Source: Actinomycetota bacterium
GTDB taxonomy: Bacteria > Actinomycetota > Thermoleophilia > Solirubrobacterales > Solirubrobacteraceae
DNA length: 6,768 nt
Direction: 5' to 3'
NCBI GenBank assembly: GCA_005883255.1
Contig: VAXS01000086.1
Coordinates: forward strand, 1-6,768
The translations under genes and the position numbers were made by a program. Positions 5,736-6,768 of the stretch are shown in pieces. The notes beneath the pieces are model-generated. The model had not been told where the DNA came from and did not search any database. It saw only the letters and a list, made by a program, of their open reading frames with translations. How positions within the stretch are numbered: the first letter of the stretch is position 1; the number at the start of each line of letters is the position of its first letter.

Positions 5736-6768
5736 ATGTTCAGCAAGGTGCTGGTCGCCAACCGGGGGGAGATCGCCATCCGGGTGATGCGCTCCCTGGA
5801 GGAGCTGGGCATCGCCAGCGTGGGGGTCTACTCCGAGCTCGACCGCGACGCGCTGCACGTCCAGCGGGCGGACGAGTCGTACCTGCTCGGGCCCGGACCC
5901 CCCGCCGAGAGCTATCTGCACATCGAGCGCATCCTCGAGGTGGCCGGCCGCGCCGGCGCCGAGGCGGTGCATCCCGGCTACGGCTTCCTGGCCGAGAACG
6001 CCGCCTTCGCCCGGGCCTGCCAGGAGGCCGGGATAACCTTCATCGGGCCGCCGGCGGAGGCGATCGAGGCCATGGGCTCCAAGACTCGCGCCCGCGAGCT
6101 GATGGCGGAGGCCGGCGTCCCGATCGTGCCGGGCACCACCGAGCCGGTGGCCGACCTCGAGGCCGCCCGCCGGGTCATCGACGAGACGATCGGCTACCCG
6201 GTGGCCGTCAAGGCCGCCGGGGGCGGCGGCGGGAAGGGCTTCCGGGTGGCCCTGGCCGAGGACGAGCTGGAGAAGGCGTTCGAGGGCGCGGCGCGCGAGG
6301 GCGAGAAGTTCTTCTCCGACCCCACCGTCTACCTCGAGCGCTACCTGGAGGACCCGCGCCACGTGGAGGTGCAGGTGCTGGGCGACGGCGGGGGCAACGT
6401 GATCCACCTGGGAGAGCGCGACTGCTCGGTCCAGCGCCGCCACCAGAAGCTGATCGAGGAGTCCCCGGCCCCCGTGGTGGACGACGAGCTGCGCGAGCGG
6501 ATCGGCCGGATCGCCGTGGAGGCGGCCCAGGCGGTGGGCTATCGCAGTGCAGGGACGATCGAGGGGCTGCTGGCGGACGGCGACTATTTCTTCCTGGAGA
6601 TGAACACCCGCGTGCAGGTCGAGCACTGCGTCACCGAGCTGGTCACCGGGTTCGACATCGTGCGCGAGCAGCTGCGCATCGCCGCCGGGGACCCGTTGTC
6701 GCTCGCCCAGGAGGACGTGCGCCTGTCCGGCCACGCGATCGAGTGCCGGATCAACGCCGAGGACGCCT
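5736..6768 (+). CDS. accC: Biotin carboxylase subunit of acetyl-/acyl-CoA carboxylase, 3' end outside window
   Basis: It carboxylates biotin on the carrier protein using ATP and bicarbonate, the first half-reaction of acetyl-CoA (or propionyl-/acyl-CoA) carboxylase, in the cytoplasm. The window holds 344 residues from ATG and ends inside a codon. Domains in order are the biotin carboxylase N-domain (1-113, beginning FSKVLVANRGEIAIRV and including AVHPGYGFLAEN at 77-88), the ATP-grasp domain with glycine loop GGGGGKG (162-168), and the start of the C-domain (GHAIECRINAEDA). Catalytic and ATP-binding residues fall at the same numbers I recall for the E. coli enzyme: K116, K159, H209, K238, E276, E288, N290, R292, E296 and R338. 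Two nearby positions differ from the usual pattern: G277 in TIEGLL and C298 in QVEHCVTE. Whether a biotin carrier domain is fused at the C-terminus, as in actinobacterial alpha subunits, cannot be seen here. The gene has its own promoter region, divergent from the small coiled-coil gene. Confidence 0.95.
   Translation, partial: MFSKVLVANRGEIAIRVMRSLEELGIASVGVYSELDRDALHVQRADESYLLGPGPPAESYLHIERILEVAGRAGAEAVHPGYGFLAENAAFARACQEAGITFIGPPAEAIEAMGSKTRARELMAEAGVPIVPGTTEPVADLEAARRVIDETIGYPVAVKAAGGGGGKGFRVALAEDELEKAFEGAAREGEKFFSDPTVYLERYLEDPRHVEVQVLGDGGGNVIHLGERDCSVQRRHQKLIEESPAPVVDDELRERIGRIAVEAAQAVGYRSAGTIEGLLADGDYFFLEMNTRVQVEHCVTELVTGFDIVREQLRIAAGDPLSLAQEDVRLSGHAIECRINAEDA

Noticed and set aside
5699..5812. 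Longer N-terminus for the - strand coiled-coil gene
   Set aside because: It would run into the accC coding region; the added residues look like antisense of accC and the divergent promoter boxes would lie inside the gene. The 5737 start (shared CATG) remains a minor alternative.
3939..6734. A 931-codon open frame on the - strand, antisense to cysN and accC
   Set aside because: It is antisense to two well-recognised genes, has a biased His/Gly/Arg/Gln/Ala composition, and matches no family; GC-biased third positions keep it free of stops.
1..6768. tRNA/rRNA genes, CRISPR arrays, insertion sequences, phage or defence genes
   Set aside because: No cloverleaf-like, repeat-spacer, transposase or integrase signals were seen; the window is almost entirely filled by metabolic genes.

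Overview
The window is very GC-rich bacterial DNA with almost no non-coding space. Codons end mostly in G or C, several genes start with GTG, neighbouring genes overlap by a few bases, and long spurious open frames lie on both strands. The protein types (a ferredoxin-type single-chain sulfite/nitrite reductase, an iron-sulfur APS reductase, and a CysN without a fused CysC) suggest an actinobacterium. A deep-branching, Thermoleophilia-like lineage is my guess from the look of CysH and the biotin carboxylase; I could not test it.

Bases 1-5249 (+ strand) hold a tightly packed assimilatory sulfate-reduction operon in the order sir (5' end cut by the window), cysH, a TauE/SafE-family membrane transporter, cysD, cysN. 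Sulfate is activated to APS by CysD/CysN, APS is reduced to sulfite by CysH, and sulfite is reduced to sulfide by Sir. No APS kinase (CysC) is present, which fits direct use of APS. The transporter probably moves sulfate or sulfite. The promoter of this operon is upstream of the window.

The main anomaly is cysD. Its first 49 codons and last 195 codons are clearly recognisable, but about 59 middle codons are missing and the two parts are in different frames. As written, the gene cannot make a normal sulfate adenylyltransferase subunit 2. This is either a real deletion or an assembly error. By coincidence the frame of the cysD 5' part stays open and runs in phase into cysN.

Bases 5246-5698 (- strand) encode a small unrecognised helical/coiled-coil protein. 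It ends tail-to-tail with cysN inside one shared CTAG. It is divergent from a biotin carboxylase gene (5736 to the window end, 3' end missing), the ATP-grasp subunit of an acetyl-/acyl-CoA carboxylase. Only 37 bp separate the two divergent starts. That gap holds an imperfect inverted repeat and two back-to-back TANNNT boxes placed as leaderless promoters would be.

No RNA genes, mobile elements, CRISPR arrays or convincing terminators were seen, and no stretch above 300 bases lacks a gene. I do not see a wholly new system here. The most unusual points are the broken cysD, the compact palindromic divergent promoter and the altered cysteine-pair motif of CysH.
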